This document shows positions 63,394 through 64,000 of a DNA stretch of 64,000 nucleotides, piece after piece. How positions within the stretch are numbered: the first letter of the stretch is position 1; each line of letters begins with the position of its first letter. The position numbers and the translations under genes were made by a program. This DNA comes from CAVPTL01 sp963794415 (GTDB lineage Bacteria; Actinomycetota; Thermoleophilia; Gaiellales; JAICJC01): contig CAWCDI010000001.1 in the NCBI GenBank assembly GCA_963794415.1, positions 124,001 to 188,000 on the forward strand. Direction: 5' to 3'. The notes under the pieces were generated by a model. The model did no database searches and had not been told where the DNA came from. It saw only the letters and a list, made by a program, of their open reading frames with translations.

Positions 63394-64000
63394 GCGTGAG
63401 GGCTCCGGCGTCGATGTCGTCGAGCGACGGCTGGTCACCGACCCCGAGGATCACGTTTCGGGCCAGCGGGATCTGGTGCGAGCTCGACTCGAGCAGGTGC
63501 ATGAGGTACCCCGCGGTGTTGGGGAAGACCACCAGGTCGCCGACGGCGATCCCGTCCTGCGCGGCGATCCGCCGCCAGCTGAGCAGCTCGCGCTCGATGC
63601 AGTAGGCCCCCACCAGGTAGCCCTCGATGGGTCCGGTTGGCGGCGCGCCGTGGCCGGGTCGCAGGAGCAGCGGGTCCACCATGAAGTCGTCGGATCCCGA
63701 GCGGCACTGCGTGCGGTTCATCTCCGCGCCGATGAGCCACTCGCCGTCGGCTCGCTGCTTGCGAAACCGCACCCGCGCGACCGTCATCCCGCAGCCGTCG
63801 AGCAGCGACCGGCCCGGCTCGCAGCGAAGCGCCAGGCCGCGCGCCGCGATCTGATGGGCGACGGGGGAGAGCACCTGGTCGAGCCACTCCCCGCGCACCG
63901 GCTCCTGGTGGTAGGGATAGACGTTGGCGAGGGGGTGGCGCTCGAAGGTCTGCGGATCGCGACGGTGCTGCTCCCAGAACCGCTCCCACTGATCGGCTGA
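63383..64000 (-). CDS. Class III PLP-dependent decarboxylase (LysA/Y4yA type), truncated at window edge
   Basis: The C-terminal part (about 205 residues) reads in from the right edge: ERFWEQHRRDPQTFERHPLA, ALRCEPGRSLLDGCGMTVAR (the EPGR phosphate/PLP motif), GAYCIERELLSWRRI (active-site-type Cys region) and VGDLVVFPNTAGYLMHLLES (barrel-end Tyr motif). This fits the alanine-racemase-fold decarboxylases such as diaminopimelate decarboxylase or the Y4yA group. The N-terminus lies outside. It overlaps the oxidoreductase, so both probably share a pathway. Confidence 0.82.
   Translation of the reverse strand, partial: SADQWERFWEQHRRDPQTFERHPLANVYPYHQEPVRGEWLDQVLSPVAHQIAARGLALRCEPGRSLLDGCGMTVARVRFRKQRADGEWLIGAEMNRTQCRSGSDDFMVDPLLLRPGHGAPPTGPIEGYLVGAYCIERELLSWRRIAAQDGIAVGDLVVFPNTAGYLMHLLESSSHQIPLARNVILGVGDQPSLDDIDAGALTHAG

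Overview
The window is GC-rich and densely packed with genes. It looks like a chromosomal segment of an actinobacterium, most likely a deep-branching class such as Thermoleophilia (Solirubrobacterales/Gaiellales). Supporting signs are a Gram-positive type LexA box (CGAAC-N4-GTTCG) on dinB, an F420-type LLM oxidoreductase, a PadR/HAAS pair, many GTG starts, ATGA/GTGA overlaps and several leaderless promoters. The taxonomic call is inference. No phage, insertion sequence or CRISPR array was seen.

Layout. 1-2.8 kb: end of a molybdate ABC operon (modABC) plus a PadR regulator. 3.1-4.5 kb: cobalamin riboswitch, short B12-independent methionine-synthase-like gene, and a pore-like membrane protein without a K+ filter. 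4.5-17.1 kb: peptide uptake and degradation locus with two paralogous DppA-type binding proteins, OppC-B-D-F, three peptidases (M28, M20, S33) and a FadR-type regulator. 17.1-24.5 kb: secreted DUF1524 nuclease, K+ channel, small membrane proteins, tRNA-Thr, GH26-like glycosidase and DEAD-box helicase, with many broken frames. 24.5-28.9 kb: CocE/NonD hydrolase facing a GAF-PAS-GGDEF-EAL protein. 29-31.5 kb: DUF4395-thioredoxin, glycosyltransferase, thioredoxin-like protein, secG, tRNA-Leu. 31.5-34.3 kb: small secreted proteins, cupin, divergent MarR/oxidoreductase pair.

34.3-39.1 kb is the most unusual part: a nucleotidyltransferase-like protein, an nSTAND-type NTPase with an N-terminal endonuclease-like region, a small possible ADP-ribosyltransferase-like protein and a class II aminoacyl-tRNA-synthetase (HisRS/HisZ)-like paralogue. 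It resembles a defence island and may be an uncharacterised system.

39-45.9 kb: lipoproteins (one like subtilisin inhibitors), M19 dipeptidase, CsbD, methionine aminopeptidase. 45.9-47.9 kb: 5'-3' exonuclease and SOS-controlled dinB. 48-51.7 kb: sugar (xylose/ribose-type) ABC transporter. 51.7-60.2 kb: LLM oxidoreductase, Tat-exported ferritin-like protein, TMEM175-type channel, PadR/HAAS, DUF899, MFS transporter, small proteins. 60.2-64 kb: GAF-GAF-SpoIIE phosphatase, flavin disulfide oxidoreductase and a truncated class III PLP decarboxylase.

Many conserved genes are broken by single-base insertions or deletions (modA, modB, K+ channel, GH26, helicase, CocE, GGDEF-EAL, cupin, NTPase). The translation resumes in another frame with family motifs preserved, which points to sequencing or assembly error more than gene decay. 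Those products are described from the conceptually repaired reading.
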